Assembly (NCBI GenBank): GCA_900323505.1
Contig: OOIN01000013.1
Location: forward strand, 558,001-622,000
Direction of reading: 5' to 3'
DNA: 64,000 bases
Source of the DNA: Ustilago trichophora
Taxonomy: Eukaryota; Basidiomycota; Ustilaginomycetes; Ustilaginales; Ustilaginaceae
A program made the translations under genes and the position numbers. Positions within the stretch are counted from its first letter, which is position 1; each line of letters starts with the position of its first letter. The notes beneath the pieces were generated by a model, which did not search any database, was not told the origin of the DNA, and worked only from the letters and a program-made list of their open reading frames with translations. Of the stretch, positions 37,234-48,363 are shown one piece after another.

Positions 37234-40049
37234 GGCGGCACGAGCGGCGTCTTCGGCGTCAGAAAGCTGTTCGGCGTCCTTGGCAGCGGCCTTCTTGTCC
37301 TTCTTGGAGGGTTGAGAGGAGAACTGTCGGCCACCGTCGCAGAAGAAAGATCCGTGTCGAAGATTCGGAACGACAGCGCGCTGTGCGAAAAAGAAAAGAG
37401 GAAAGATGCGAAAATTTGAAAAAAGGGAAATTTTCAGGTCGGTGGTCAGTTCTCGGTCTTCTAAAGAAACAGAAAAAATCGGAATGCGGGGATCAACAGC
37501 GCGTTCCGAACCCGCCTTGTGCTGAGTCCAACGAAATGTGGAACTTACCTCTTTCCTGCTTGTCAAGCATCAAGTTGACACTGTTGACCGCCCTCCAGAT
37601 GGGGAAGCTGAGCTTGTACTCAAGCTTCCTGCCTTCGTGCTCGGACGGAAGCACATCAATGATGTAACTTCCCATCTTTTGGCTCTTGAGCAGCTCGCCG
37701 AACTCTCCTGGCACATTGTCGAGGATCGGGTAATGGTGAGCAATCAAATAGGCCAGATCCTTGAGCTCGCACTTGAGCACGGTGTCCTCGTTAATGTGGG
37801 GTCGAACGGAGAGGATAGCGTCCGAAATGATCCTCCACTTGCACTCGAGCGTGCCATCGCGACCAGCGTCCTGTCGACCCAAGCTCTTGATACCGCAGTT
37901 GATGAGGCGGAGCGAGATAGGGTTCATGTGAGGGTGGTTGCCACGACCAGGACCGCCGCCGGTGATCACGGCGCGAGCAGTGGTAGAGGTGAGGTAGACG
38001 GATCGCAGGGGCTGGTGGTCCTCGTTACGGACAAGCAGGTTGCGAAGCGGGAAGGTCTCTTTGAGGTTGAAGAACTTCTTGCATGCCTGAACCTGGTCGT
38101 TGGAGGGGGATGTATGCGAAGGGATCTTCCTTGTAAGGGAGGCCACCGGGGACACCGTGACCCTCGGAAACCGACTTTTGCTGAGCAGCTTTTCGTGCGC
38201 GATCGGCGGCATGCTTGTCCTCCTTGACGTTGGTAATCTCTGCCACGATTTCCACCTCGGCATCCTCAGCCTCGGCGGGAGTAGCGCTGGCGGAACCATC
38301 GTCCTCCTTGAGCTTCTTGGCAGCTGGCTGTTCGGCCTCGGGCGAGAGCTCTCGCTTGACTGCGTTAGTGAGCGACTCTCCGTCTGGTCGCATGGCGTCG
38401 AGGTGGTCCATGGCACGGATCATGCCAGCGGCCATACCCTCGTCGTCGGGGTTGCCAACCTTTTCAAGAAGAGCAACAAAGAATCCACCAGTGTCCTGCA
38501 AGTGAGGATAGAGACGCATGCAATGCTGTGTACCGAGTGCCTCCTCGTCGCCCTGAGGCCAGAGCGACTTGGGAGTTCGCGAAGCAAGGTCGGCATCGAG
38601 CTCGTTGAGCTGATCCCAGTTGTCGATCCAAGCAATCTCGGGGAGACGGTCACGGTACTCGGCCGATCCGATCTCGGGCTGAGCTGCATCGGCGGCCTGT
38701 GCCTCTTCGACGTTCTCGGCGTCAGCAACGGCCTCGTCCACCTCGCCTTCAGCATCCTTCATGTCAGCATCGACCAGCTCGCCCTCGCCATCCGCGGCAG
38801 CAGCATCGGCAGCAGCAGCAGCGGCAGTCTTGGCAGCCTTCTCCTTAGCGTACTTGGACTTGCCGAACAAGTGAGCACCGCGACCGGGGCGGCCCTCCAA
38901 GTGGTAAGACCTTTTCGTCGGATGAGCTCAGGCATGCGCGAGCTGCAGTCGACAATGCGGACCTTGCCCTCAAAGCGTCGAAGAGCCTCGGCGACAACAG
39001 CTTCGTTCTCGATAGGGTTCATAGAGCAGGTCGAGTAGACGAGACGGCCACCGTCACGGAGCTGGTTGAGACCTCGGATAAGGATCTTGAGCTGAAGGGC
39101 GTGTAGACCGACGGCGTTGTTAGGCGTCCACTCTTTCCAGATGGGGACGTTCTTGCGGATGGTACCGTCACCAGAGCAGGGCACGTCAGCAAGAATGCGG
39201 TCGTACTTCATAGCGGTCTGGACGACCTCAGCACCTTGCTCAGCAGCCTTGTAGGGCACCTGGATGGACTGGTAGTTGGAAGCATCGAGGTTGGTGACCA
39301 AAAGGTTGGGCGAGGGGAGTCGCTGCGACTGGTGGACAAGCATGTGAGCGCGCTTGGTGTCGGAGTCGTTGGCGATGACGAGACCAGTGGGCATGGGGTT
39401 GTAGGTGCTGGGGAGGAGCTGAAGGGAGAGTGGAGCGACTCGATGAGCTGAGCTGTCTTGGATCCTGGAGCAGCGCACATGTCGAGAACGAGGTGGTGAG
39501 GCTGCACATCGAGGAAGAGAGGTGGAAGCATCGAGACGGCCTCCTGACGACTGATGGATCCCACGTCGGTCTCATGGACCAAGAATTGGTGGAAGCGCTT
39601 AAACTCGGGCGACTTGCGAATGACGTTTTTCTTGGTGTTGAGATGCCATCCGAGACCATCAGGATACCACGGAAGGTTCTTGGGCGGGTCGACCTTTTCA
39701 CCGTCAAAGGTGACGTTGGACAGGAAAGGAATGTAGATATCCTGGAGCGCTTTGAGAAGCTGTGGTGTGGTCTCCTTGCCGGCAGTCAGTCGGAAGGTGG
39801 TGGGCAAGGGGGTGCGCAGATAGTCCATGAAGGTACCCCACTCGGAGGGTCGAGAATGCCCTGGTCGATGTAGTAGGCTTCGAGACGGGCGTTCTTCTGG
39901 TCGCTGGGGAAGTAGGATGCTCTTTGACCCTGGCCATTGTGAGCACCGCGTCCGCCACCACGTCCTCCTCCTCCGCGTCCACGTCCCCCGCCGCGGCCAC
40001 GACCACGACCACCACCTCGTCCTCCTCCACGGTTACCTCCACGAGCCAT
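37230..40049 (-). CDS. TRM4: tRNA (cytosine-5) methyltransferase Trm4/Ncl1 (NSUN2 family)
   Basis: SAM-dependent m5C methyltransferase of tRNA, nuclear. The Gly/Arg-rich N-terminus MARGGNRGGGRGGGRG is an RGG tail. Core motifs: LVLDMCAAPGSKTAQLIESL (motif I, SAM site), NDSDTKRAHMLVHQSQRLPS, YDRILADVPCSGDGTIRKN (motif IV with the release Cys), and GGRLVYSTCSMNPIENEAVV (motif VI with the catalytic Cys). The C-terminal region includes FVALLEKVGNPDDE, a long acidic/Ala insert, and FPIWRAVNSVNLMLDKQE. A terminal intron (donor GTAAGT near 37548, acceptor cgcacag near 37382) then leads to ALSFRIFDTDLSSATV. The final residues are uncertain because frames change there; the best stop is the TGA at 37230-37232. 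Several one-base shifts occur (near 39838, 39370, 38935, 38120 and others). Confidence 0.88.
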
Positions 40050-40606
40050 TGCTAACAAGCTCCGTGCTGATGAAAGTCTTTTTAGGTTAGAGATACAAGT
40101 CGGGGCCTGATACGAAAGCGGATAAGAGGTGATTGAGAAGTCCGCGGCCTCGATCAGGTTGCTGTTGGTGGTGGCAAGAGGGAGAACCTTACGGATACTT
40201 GAGCAGCATAAGGGTCTGGAAAAGTTGCAGGACCCCATCTTTCCTATCCCAAAAAAAAAATATCAGAAGAGACTGATGTGCTGCCTGTGCATCTTTTCAG
40301 GAGGCGAAAAAATGTCGGGAAATTTTTGGCCAATTCTTCTTGAAAAAGAAGCACAAATCGGATCCGAACTCAGCATGCCGCCTTGGAATTGGAGCCAGTT
40401 GAGCGTGTCTCCGACCGCACAGACACGATGCGCAATGCTTTCAACTTGGAAGCTTCCTACACATCTTCTACCATCTGCACCATCACCAGAACATCCACGC
40501 CCATTCGTAGTACACTTGCAGTCAGTCGAAAAATCCGCACAGCATCGCATCTGCATACACAGACCGGTGTCGCGTGTCCACCTAGGGACGCACGCTCAGT
40601 ACAGCC
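40050..40606. other. Divergent promoter region between TRM4 and CDC73
   Basis: 557 bp. An A run lies at 40251-40260. No supported gene. Confidence 0.45.
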
Positions 40607-42003
40607 ATGGCTGCCACCGCGTCATCAACTGCCAGGGATGCGCTCGACCTCATCCGCTCCGCTATCAAGAATGCAACCAACTCGTCAGACCCGCTATCTT
40701 CCATTCAGCTTCTCGACAGCTCGTCTTTGCCAGTGGCGTCCATCCTTCAGGCTTCCACCATTAAGATTGGCGATGCATCGCTCGAAAAGTCCGCAACTAC
40801 ACGTCTCGCCCGCTCCAGAGACGAACTCGCTACTCGCCTTTCTTCCGGTAATCCTCCGCACCCTGACGCCGAGCCATCTTTCTTCTACAATATCGAAGCA
40901 GTCATTCTCGCATTGCAGGCACGCGATGAACGTCCTGGTTCCTATCTTGCACAAGCGGCCACCGCCAAAGTGGCTTCATTCCCGACGCTAGACCGAGCGG
41001 CGATTCTCGACTATCTCCTCGGCAAGCGAAGCGACTGGGCAGGTGTTCTGAAGGCAAGCGATCTTTCTGCAGCATCCGCAAATGTGTCTGGCCCTGCTGC
41101 CGCCAGTGACGGTGCTGCGACTGCATCGAATGCACAGGGCGTCAAGCGACCCTACAAGGTGGATCAGGATGATGTCGAATACGTCAAGCGCATCAGAGCG
41201 CAATACGAGATTGTATTGCGAACAAGAAACGATGCGCTTCGTGGCAACATTGCAGGATTGGCAGGTGGAGCGGCAGTCTCGCGCTGGCTGGATCCAAGGT
41301 GGCAGACTTTGAGACCTTCCGACGTGCATTCTCTGCCAAGGTCGAAGCCGCAAGAAGAGCGGCGGGCAAGGCAGTGCCTCAAGGAAGTGCGCATCCCGCA
41401 GCTCGTGTCGGCGTTTCCGCAAGTGGTCAGGTGCGCAAACAAAGAGCGCAAGATCCCATCGTCGTGCTCTCCAGCTCGCCAACCAGTCTTCTCAACATGT
41501 TCAACATCAAACAGTTCTTGGAGGAAGGAATCTTTGTTCCCCCAGAAGAGGCACGTCAGCGGGCACGCGGGGTAGCTGATCTTGTCGTGTCCATCACCAG
41601 CCGTGGCGGAAGCGTAGGGCAAGGCGGTGCAGGAGGTGGTGTAGGAATCGGACGCCGAATCTTGGTGGTCGACAGTGCCGAAGCAGTGATCCGTTTGGGT
41701 GGATCCAGCGCATCAGCGCCCGGTGCGGATCCATGGAACCGTGTCATTGCCGTCTTTACCACTGGTCAAGCATGGCAGTTCAAAACATACAAGTGGAACG
41801 ATCCAAGAGAGCTCTTCAAAAACGTCATGGGCGTCTATGTGCGCTGGCATAATGAACCGCAGAATGCCAACATTCGCGATTGGAACGTCGTAGAGGTGCA
41901 AGTGGATCGCAATAAGAGACACACCGACAAGCAGGCCGTCAGCCACTTTTGGCGTCAGCTAGAGTCTTGGACTCAGCGACGCAAGCCTCACTTGCTAGCC
42001 TGA
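40607..42003 (+). CDS. CDC73: Paf1 complex subunit Cdc73 (parafibromin)
   Basis: Component of the Paf1 complex, which travels with RNA polymerase II and supports histone modification and elongation. The C-terminal Ras-like domain is clear: PIVVLSSSPTSLLNMFNIKQ, FLEEGIFVPPEEARQ, PWNRVIAVFTTGQAWQFKTY, ELFKNVMGVYVRWHNEP, WNVVEVQVDRNKRHTDKQAV, and FWRQLESW. The N-terminal half (ALDLIRSAIKN, FFYNIEAVILALQARD, VKRPYKVDQDDVEYVKRIRA) is alpha-helical and fits the family. About 465 residues. One base is missing near 41290 (CGC TGG versus CG[x] CTG GCT), moving the frame into AGSKVADFETFRRAFSAKVE. There are no introns. The stop TGA is at 42001. Confidence 0.92.
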
Positions 42004-42410
42004 GAATCAGGTGGAAAAAGGAAAACCTGATTCGTGCTCAATCATGCTCTCTCTCGATTCATGTCAACTTTCAGCTCAAACCATGTTCTGTTGACAATCT
42101 CCGACTGTGTTATTTATATGTACTTCTAGAGTCTCGACGTCATTGGCTCAAAATCAATTGGCAAATGCTTTACATGGACCCACGCCTACCGAGTGGAAAA
42201 GAGTAGAACTGTTCCTGCGTAGCGGCAGGCGGGCGGAATAGAATGAAGGTTCCGATACATAGAGTTTCCAGTAATAGTATAGGCATACAAAAAGAGTCCT
42301 GTTGTGCGATTCCGGTGCGCAAGTCTGGTGGAAGGAATACAGTAATGACAGAGGAACAGTGCGTAGCTAAGTGTGTGCTGGCAGATCTCGTAGACGGATT
42401 CACCGACAAT
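42004..42410. other. Convergent intergenic region
   Basis: About 400 bp of 3' flanks. Nothing else seen. Confidence 0.4.
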
Positions 42411-43174
42411 TCACCGACGAAGCAACCTGGCCGAGCGACCCGTAGCAATAGGAGGTGGGCTTGCTGCACCGCCCGCATCCTCTCGGCTATTGCGGGATGA
42501 GATACGGGTGGGACCTTTATCTTCATCCTCGTCGACTAGGGTCACCTTGTCCTTGTCAGCCCCTGTTGCGTCGTTCTCTTTCTTTGATGCTCCGTCATTA
42601 GTGTCGTCTCCGGGCTGTTTTGAGCGATCTGTGGTGGCGGGGTCTTGGCAAAAGCTGTAGTATTCTCGACTGTACTTGTCGACCTGCCAGAGAGCTGTAG
42701 ACTCGTCCCACTGGGCACCGCGTTGACGTCGCGCCCACACAAGCAGACTGTTCCACCCAGCTGATGAGGTAGCCGCTTTGGACAGCTCCACTGTTTGATC
42801 TTCTTGTCGGTCGAGGGAAAGGAAAGGGAGGATGGGTGAGTTGCCTCGTTCGCGGTTGGATGCATCTGCTTCAGGGTTGTCAGCGTCTGCATTTGCTGTG
42901 CTGGGATCCGTAGCAGCAGCACACCTTCCGTTGATGTTGCCACAGCAGCAGGAGCAGCAGGAGCAGCGCTAGTTGTAGCTGTCGAGTCTATTGAAGCACC
43001 CACAGCAGCAGCTGTGTTGAGCGTCGAATCAGCCGTGGAAGCAGCCGCCTCGCCCGCAGCCTTGTTGGCCTCTTCCTTAGCACGCACCGATGGAGGGAGG
43101 TATCGATTGGAGTACGGTTCCACCTTTGGCACGCGTATCAACACGTCCTTCGGCGTTGTGCGAACGGCGGGCAT
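42411..43174 (-). CDS. Unrecognised protein with conserved-looking N-terminus, frameshifted
   Basis: About 250 residues. It begins MPAVRTTPKDVLIRVPKVEP and continues SNRYLPPSVRAKEEANKAAG, then an Ala/Thr-rich linker (TADSTLNTAAAVGAS), HPSSLSFPSTDKKIKQ, a Trp-containing segment (GWNSLLVWARRQRGAQW, ALWQVDKYSREYYSF) and an Asp/Lys-rich tail ending GRSARLLRR. The pieces lie in three frames with shifts near 42925 and 42785. I cannot name a family. The tidy N-terminus, the aromatic middle and the charged low-complexity tail argue for a real gene over shadow ORFs. Confidence 0.5.
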
Positions 43175-44106
43175 TGTGCCACAGCAATCGTCGATCCGTG
43201 CTGCGTGTGACGATGGGAAAAGGAGGGGCCACAGACAAGGTGCAGTGTTGCTGCAGTGCTCCGATGATGTCCGTGTGACAACGGATGGACGTGCGTAAAT
43301 GAAGAAGAGTATCTGCGGAACGCAATCCGGGAACGGCGGGGCTTCCGAACGAAGGCTAAGCTCTGAGAGTTTAGTTTTCGAGTGGGCACTTTGCTGGCTG
43401 GTGGGAAGTTTCCAAATAATGTCGCAACGGTTGTTGGGTTCGGATGCACCGATGGACGAATGAAGAACGGTATCAGTGAGTTGCCTGTTGCTTCTGGATG
43501 CTGTCACTTTTGAGCTGGACTGTGGAGATTGTTGCAGCTCGTCACGTCGCCGAATATCGATTGTGTGTGGACAAGGCAAGGTGGTTGATGTGAAGGCGAG
43601 CAACACATTTGGCTGACGCCGACTACACACCTGCATCCGGTTGGGTGATTTTTGTGTTTCCGACGGTCGCGTTGGACGTGGAGAAGCTTGTCCTAAAGTC
43701 ACAGATTGCAGATCCGCTGGAATTTCCTTAAAAATGCACGAAAATCATGTCACCAAATCCAGCCTATCAAGCCCTCTTTGATGCCATGCTGCTTTCAGCT
43801 TACAGCCAACGGCGGAGTTGTTCAAGGGACAGTTTGGAATGCGCAGCCGTTTCACGAGCCACTATCATCGTTCAGGCGCGCACCGACAGGTGCGCCGATG
43901 TGAGCCAGCTAGGAGCCTTCTCAATCCATACAAGTGCTGAATGTGCCCTTCTCAAGCATTCTTCAACTGAGCGATCACGTTCAGAGATTATAAATTTGAC
44001 CGTAGCTCATCACTGACTTTAGAATGACTTACAGCCACAGTCCATTCGGATAGCGTTGATGCAGAAAACAGGGATATATTGTCCATAACAGGGTTCGGCA
44101 AAGCTA
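43175..44106. other. Intergenic with a weak ORF
   Basis: About 930 bp. Plus-strand ORFs at 43706-43903 and 43747-44016 overlap in two frames and could be read together with a shift, but no family is recognised, so I do not call a gene. Confidence 0.35.
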
Positions 44107-44651
44107 TCAGACATAGACGCCGACAGCGTTGAAAAGAGCCACGACGCCAAAGCCTGCCTGCAGACTTGCACGATCCCACAACGATCTCAGTCACGGTGAT
44201 GCCTCGCTTCTTCGGTAGTCTGTGGGCAGGAAAATCAGACACAGTTGTTGACAAGAGAGGCGCAAAATCATGTTGCAGACAGAGTCGGTCAGTGTCCTTG
44301 TGCTCGTGTCTATGCATGTACGTGAAAAGGAGGAAGGTGATACTGGAAACGGGGAAGGTACCTACGTTGTAAAGTAGAACGCGGAAAGGAACACCGACGA
44401 GAGGAGGACAAAGGCGATGTATGGCAGCAGAGCCGTGGGGATGAGGGCTTGTAGGATGGTGCGGCTGCGTGAAGCCTCTATGCTCGTTCCAGAATCGGTG
44501 TCGAGTGAGCACATCGACAGCAGGGTGAGAACGGGTAGTTTGAAGGAGGATGTCGTCGTGGTCAGTACAACTTTCATGCCGACGAGAAGGATGCAAGACA
44601 GCCTCGTACGAGTGTACTCACCGCCAGTGGCCTTTGTGTAGTGTCGCTCAT
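44107..44651 (-). CDS. OST5: Oligosaccharyltransferase small subunit, OST5/TMEM258-like
   Basis: A small two-helix membrane subunit of the ER N-glycosylation complex. Exon 1 (44622-44651) encodes MSDTTQRPLA and ends at GTGAGT. Exon 2 (to 44366; acceptor near 44485) carries LIPTALLPYIAFVLLSSVFL then SAFYFTT, a membrane helix. After a GTAGGT donor (44365) and cccacag acceptor, exon 3 (from 44219) reads LPKKRGITVTEIVVGS. After a shift it reads ASLQAGFGVVALFNAVGVYV then stop, a second helix. The terminal GVYV matches the GVYV/GIYV ends of yeast Ost5 and human TMEM258, and the K/R loop between helices fits. About 80 residues. The assignment is by topology and terminal motif, with one or two base shifts needed. 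Confidence 0.62.
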
Positions 44652-44815
44652 GGCTGATAGAATGTGATCGTCCTCGTGAGACAGCTGCAAGACCTGTCGA
44701 TGAGCGATGATGGGTGCTGTTAACTAGCTCAAAGGAAAGTGGGGCGAAGGCCATGCATGGTGCGGTTGCGGGATCTTCTGAGCTGGCCAAAGCGGGCAGC
44801 GGACGTGGAGTCTGC

Positions 44816-45272
44816 TTAGTCAATGTGACTCTTTTCATCTTCCTCAAATGTTACATCGAAGTCTCCAACATGCCGTTTTAAAAAAAGGCACGCGGCCGCC
44901 TCGGCAGACTCGGACTCTAGATGAAATCCCATGAAATCTCGCATCGACTCTTGTCTGGATCGGCAAGCTGCCAGATGCTGTACGCTGGCAAAGCCTTCCG
45001 CTCCTCGCTCGCCTAAAGCGCGGCTACGGAGAATAGACGTCACTTTCAATAGCCAACATGTGCTTGGCTATAGCTTCCTCAGATCGTGATTCAGCTTTCT
45101 CTACACCATCAAAGCATCCTACAGAGTGTGATAGCGGATCCGTCCCGTCCGCTGCATCGCTCGATCGGAACGTGAACCAAAATTCGGGTAATACTAGCTC
45201 TACGTAGCTCTCTGCTTTCAAAAGAAACTCTCTTTGTTCGACATTCATTTCAGCCTCTTGAGTCGGGATCAT
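44816..45272 (-). CDS. Unrecognised ~150-residue acidic protein, frameshifted
   Basis: Two overlapping open segments join near 45035: MNVEQREFLLKAESYVELVL, PEFWFTFRSSDAADGTDPLS, SEEAIAKHMLAIE, then KVTSILRSRALGERGAEGF, VQHLAACRSRQESMRDFMGF, HLESESAEAAACLFLKRHVG, DFDVTFEEDEKSHID and stop. Composition is balanced and helical, unlike shadow ORFs nearby. The join needs one extra or two missing bases. The start could be at 45272 (MIPTQEAEM) or at MNVEQ (45248). No family recognised. Confidence 0.42.
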
Positions 45273-48200
45273 CGTTGTTATGTCACTTTCATCTCACTAC
45301 TCTCTGGCCCATGCCGTGAAGTGAATCCTCCAACTCTTCTCCTTGCTCAAGCGGGGCTCCTCGAATGGCACACACAAAGCTGTTTGTGTGCTGACGAACC
45401 ACAAGGTAGCCATTGCAACGCTTGCCCGCGGGATCCCGACCGAGCTTGTCTGTGTAGCAAAAGCCACTCTCTGTTTGTCGTATGCACGACGGTCAATTGC
45501 GTGCATTCTGGTGCAAATGTGTGGAGCGAAGATGGTGCTCGGGTGTCTCCGGGTCCGCAAACACCCGAAAGTGATTCGGCGTAGCGGCGCGCTTGCGAAC
45601 CCTGAGTCCAGAGAATGCGGTCACCCCCGGACCCACGATTTCTCCTTTAGAGTGTCACACTTTGATGTCGGAAAATTACAGCGTTGAAGAGCCCCTCTGC
45701 ACACTAAGGGCCGGGATAGCCTGGTTTGTGTCTCAACGAGAAAGTGGGCGCGAGGATCGACACCGCCCGCCCAGCCCGCCTGTCGCTTGTATTCTCTCGC
45801 TTTCGAGGTCAGAAAGACTGTGAGAGGAGACGATCTGCATGCAGCAAATCAACAGAGCAACTGTTTGGCTCATTTGCTCCTTGGCTGCCCGCTGCCCACT
45901 TGATTTGTACAAGGTGTACGACTTAGGGGCCCTCGTGACTGCCTCCTCTCCGCCTGCTGCCTACTGCCTTCCGCTTTCGTAGCATGCGAGCGTGAGCAAG
46001 TGTACTCTGTCCACGATTCCGCCCGTAGCGCTTGGACACGTCAGTGGTAGAAGATATGGCCCGTGATGTTCCGGTTCTGTGCCATGTTTCCTTCCGATTC
46101 TGGCTGAAGACACAAGTGTTGCAAAGACATATATACGACCAGATCTGTGTAAACCATCCTTGCTCAGTTCCTCTCTCATCAGATTTCCCCCTTCACCCAT
46201 CTTCGCTTTCGCATCTCGACACAGCTTGATTCTGGTCATTGCATCTACCTCTACACCACCACTCATCCAGTCTCGACCAATCGCAATAAGCTCGTTCGGT
46301 AAGTGTTCCATCTCGGATTCGTCGTCTCTAAGCTCGTTGGTATCGTTTCAGTTTGACATGGTGGACATCAGCTTCTTGATCATCATCACAGCAAGCTTTG
46401 ACAACGTTGCACGAGCAGCTCCATCTGGTCATCTAAGCGACACTGTGTGGTCAAGGGCACCGCCGGGATCTTGTCGCATTCAATTGCAAAGGCAACACGC
46501 CGAGGGCTAGACCAACACATGCGCTCGGCATTGACGGATTGGAAGTTGGTCGCTGCACGAGGCGGAAGGCGGGGCCAAGACGGAAAGCGACGGAAAGATC
46601 CGCACGACGAAAATGTGGGGAAGAGCATTCAACTCTCTCCACTTTCGACGACGGCTGTCTTTGCTCACCTCTTTTTCCTTGCCGGCTATGATCCGCCTAT
46701 GCGTATCCTTTTCCATCCTCATGTAGGCCATGCTTGGTCGCACTCGACTTGATCTTGCTTTCAGTTGAAGCTCAAGCTCGGCAGGTGTCATTCTTGTTGA
46801 TCCATGATGATGATGATGTCCAAGATGACAGGGTGACACAGACCGGGTTTGGAGATGATTGGCAGCGAATTCAGGCACAAGGCGCTGTGAGGATGTTGAA
46901 AAAGGGCCGATTTTGTGAATTTAAATTCACAATTTCTCGCGTCAAATTGGATTTGGCAGATTTGCAACCATTTCCGATCTGCCCCGCCTTTGATTCTTGT
47001 GGCTGCTGCTTCTGTAGCTGGTCAGTCACAGCAAGCATTCACAGGCCAACATCGCTTTGCTCCTCTATGTCTCGGCTTCGCTCTCGAGTGTCTTTCTCCG
47101 CCGTCGCCGCTTGTCGTTGCCCAGGCCTTTGTCACTGCTCGTGTCCTGCCCCTACCTAGCCATCACACTGGCTTGCTTTGAACTTTTGTCCAGTCTTAGG
47201 TCTTGCTTGCCGTTGAAGCTGCCTGAACTGGGCAACGTCAAAGCTTGGTTGGGGACAGGCAAGGCAAAAGGACAAGCCAAGTACACACCGGACCAAGCCC
47301 GAAGATCGGTTGGCAAGCTTCGGCTTTGCTCCTTTGCCGTCTACCCGGTCTCTCTCTGTGTGTCTCTCTGCACGACCTGCTGCCTGGCGCCTGTGTAGTG
47401 TGTCAGTCCATCGTTGTCGTCCTCAGCTTTGGTCGACCTCATTGTCTGCTGCTGCTGGCTGGCTGCTGGCTGACTGACTGCTCTTGCTGTCGTCATCGTC
47501 ACGCTCCTTTCACACTTGGGTTTCAGCCCACTTCATACCCACTGCTCCCTGAAAGCTTGTCAAAGTCGATAGCATCGTCGTCGCCGTCAACGTTGATGTT
47601 GTTATCTACGGCCAAGCTCGGACAGGTTGCAAGGGTGTGAACAAGCTTCGTTTCCAAGGATGAATGAGCGTCCGTACATCGCAACGAGATGAGTGGACAG
47701 TGAGCAGCAGGTGTCACGGGTTCATTTTAGTTTTTTTGCTTCTGGACTTGGTCGCGACCCGGCCATGCACAAGCCCTATGCATCACTGCTGCCGCTGGGC
47801 TTGGTTGTTCTCTCGTCCTGCCTAACTGTGTTCCCCTCTGGCTTGTTCGTCCAACCATTTCAAACATGATCATCTGAACACACTTGACTGACTTTCCGCC
47901 TTCCTCTCCTTGTTCCCCTTCCCTCTCCCTCTCTCTCCTCTCTCTCTCTCTGTGTCTCTCTCTCTGTCTCTCCTCTCTCTCTGCCCTTGCCCCTTGCCCC
48001 ACCTTTACCCTCTCGTTGGTCTAACCGCGCTGTGCCACTGCTGCTGTTCGCCTCCTCCACCCAATTGTGCGGATTTCCCCCCATCACGCCGACCTGTTTT
48101 TTTTCCCCCTCCTCGCGGCCCTTTCCGTTTGTTGCCGAAATCCTCAACCAACGCTTGTGTCTGCTCCTGCTCGCTCCCGCTCGCCTCCGCCCCTCTTCAT

Positions 48201-48363
48201 TAACCGCTTTGGTCTCTTTGACATCCTTTCCTTCTTCACCACCACCTGCCCCTCAACACGAACTGGATCTTTCCTCACGAAACCATCCTTCGTCTTTGCT
48301 GCAAAACATACACCAATAACAGTCGACCTTCCCCTTTTGCATCACTAGACGCTCTTCGCCAAA
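45273..48363. other. 3.1-kb gene-poor region upstream of PCK1
   Basis: The longest gap in the window. It contains short overlapping ORFs of low quality and very CT-rich sequence from about 47900 to 48250, including CTCTCT tracts at 47916-47980. It probably holds a long PCK1 promoter and leader, and perhaps an unannotated transcript near 46300-46750 with a possible leader intron (see findings). Confidence 0.4.
47916..47981 (+). repeat. CT-rich simple repeat in the PCK1 leader
   Basis: Imperfect CTCTCT/TCTCTG tracts about 400 bases before the PCK1 ATG. Pyrimidine tracts of this sort are common in strong fungal promoters and leaders. Confidence 0.6.

Noticed and set aside
46400..46500. UPF0587-type zinc protein starting MVDISF
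   Set aside because: The first residues vaguely fit, but the expected CxxC blocks do not follow in any frame.
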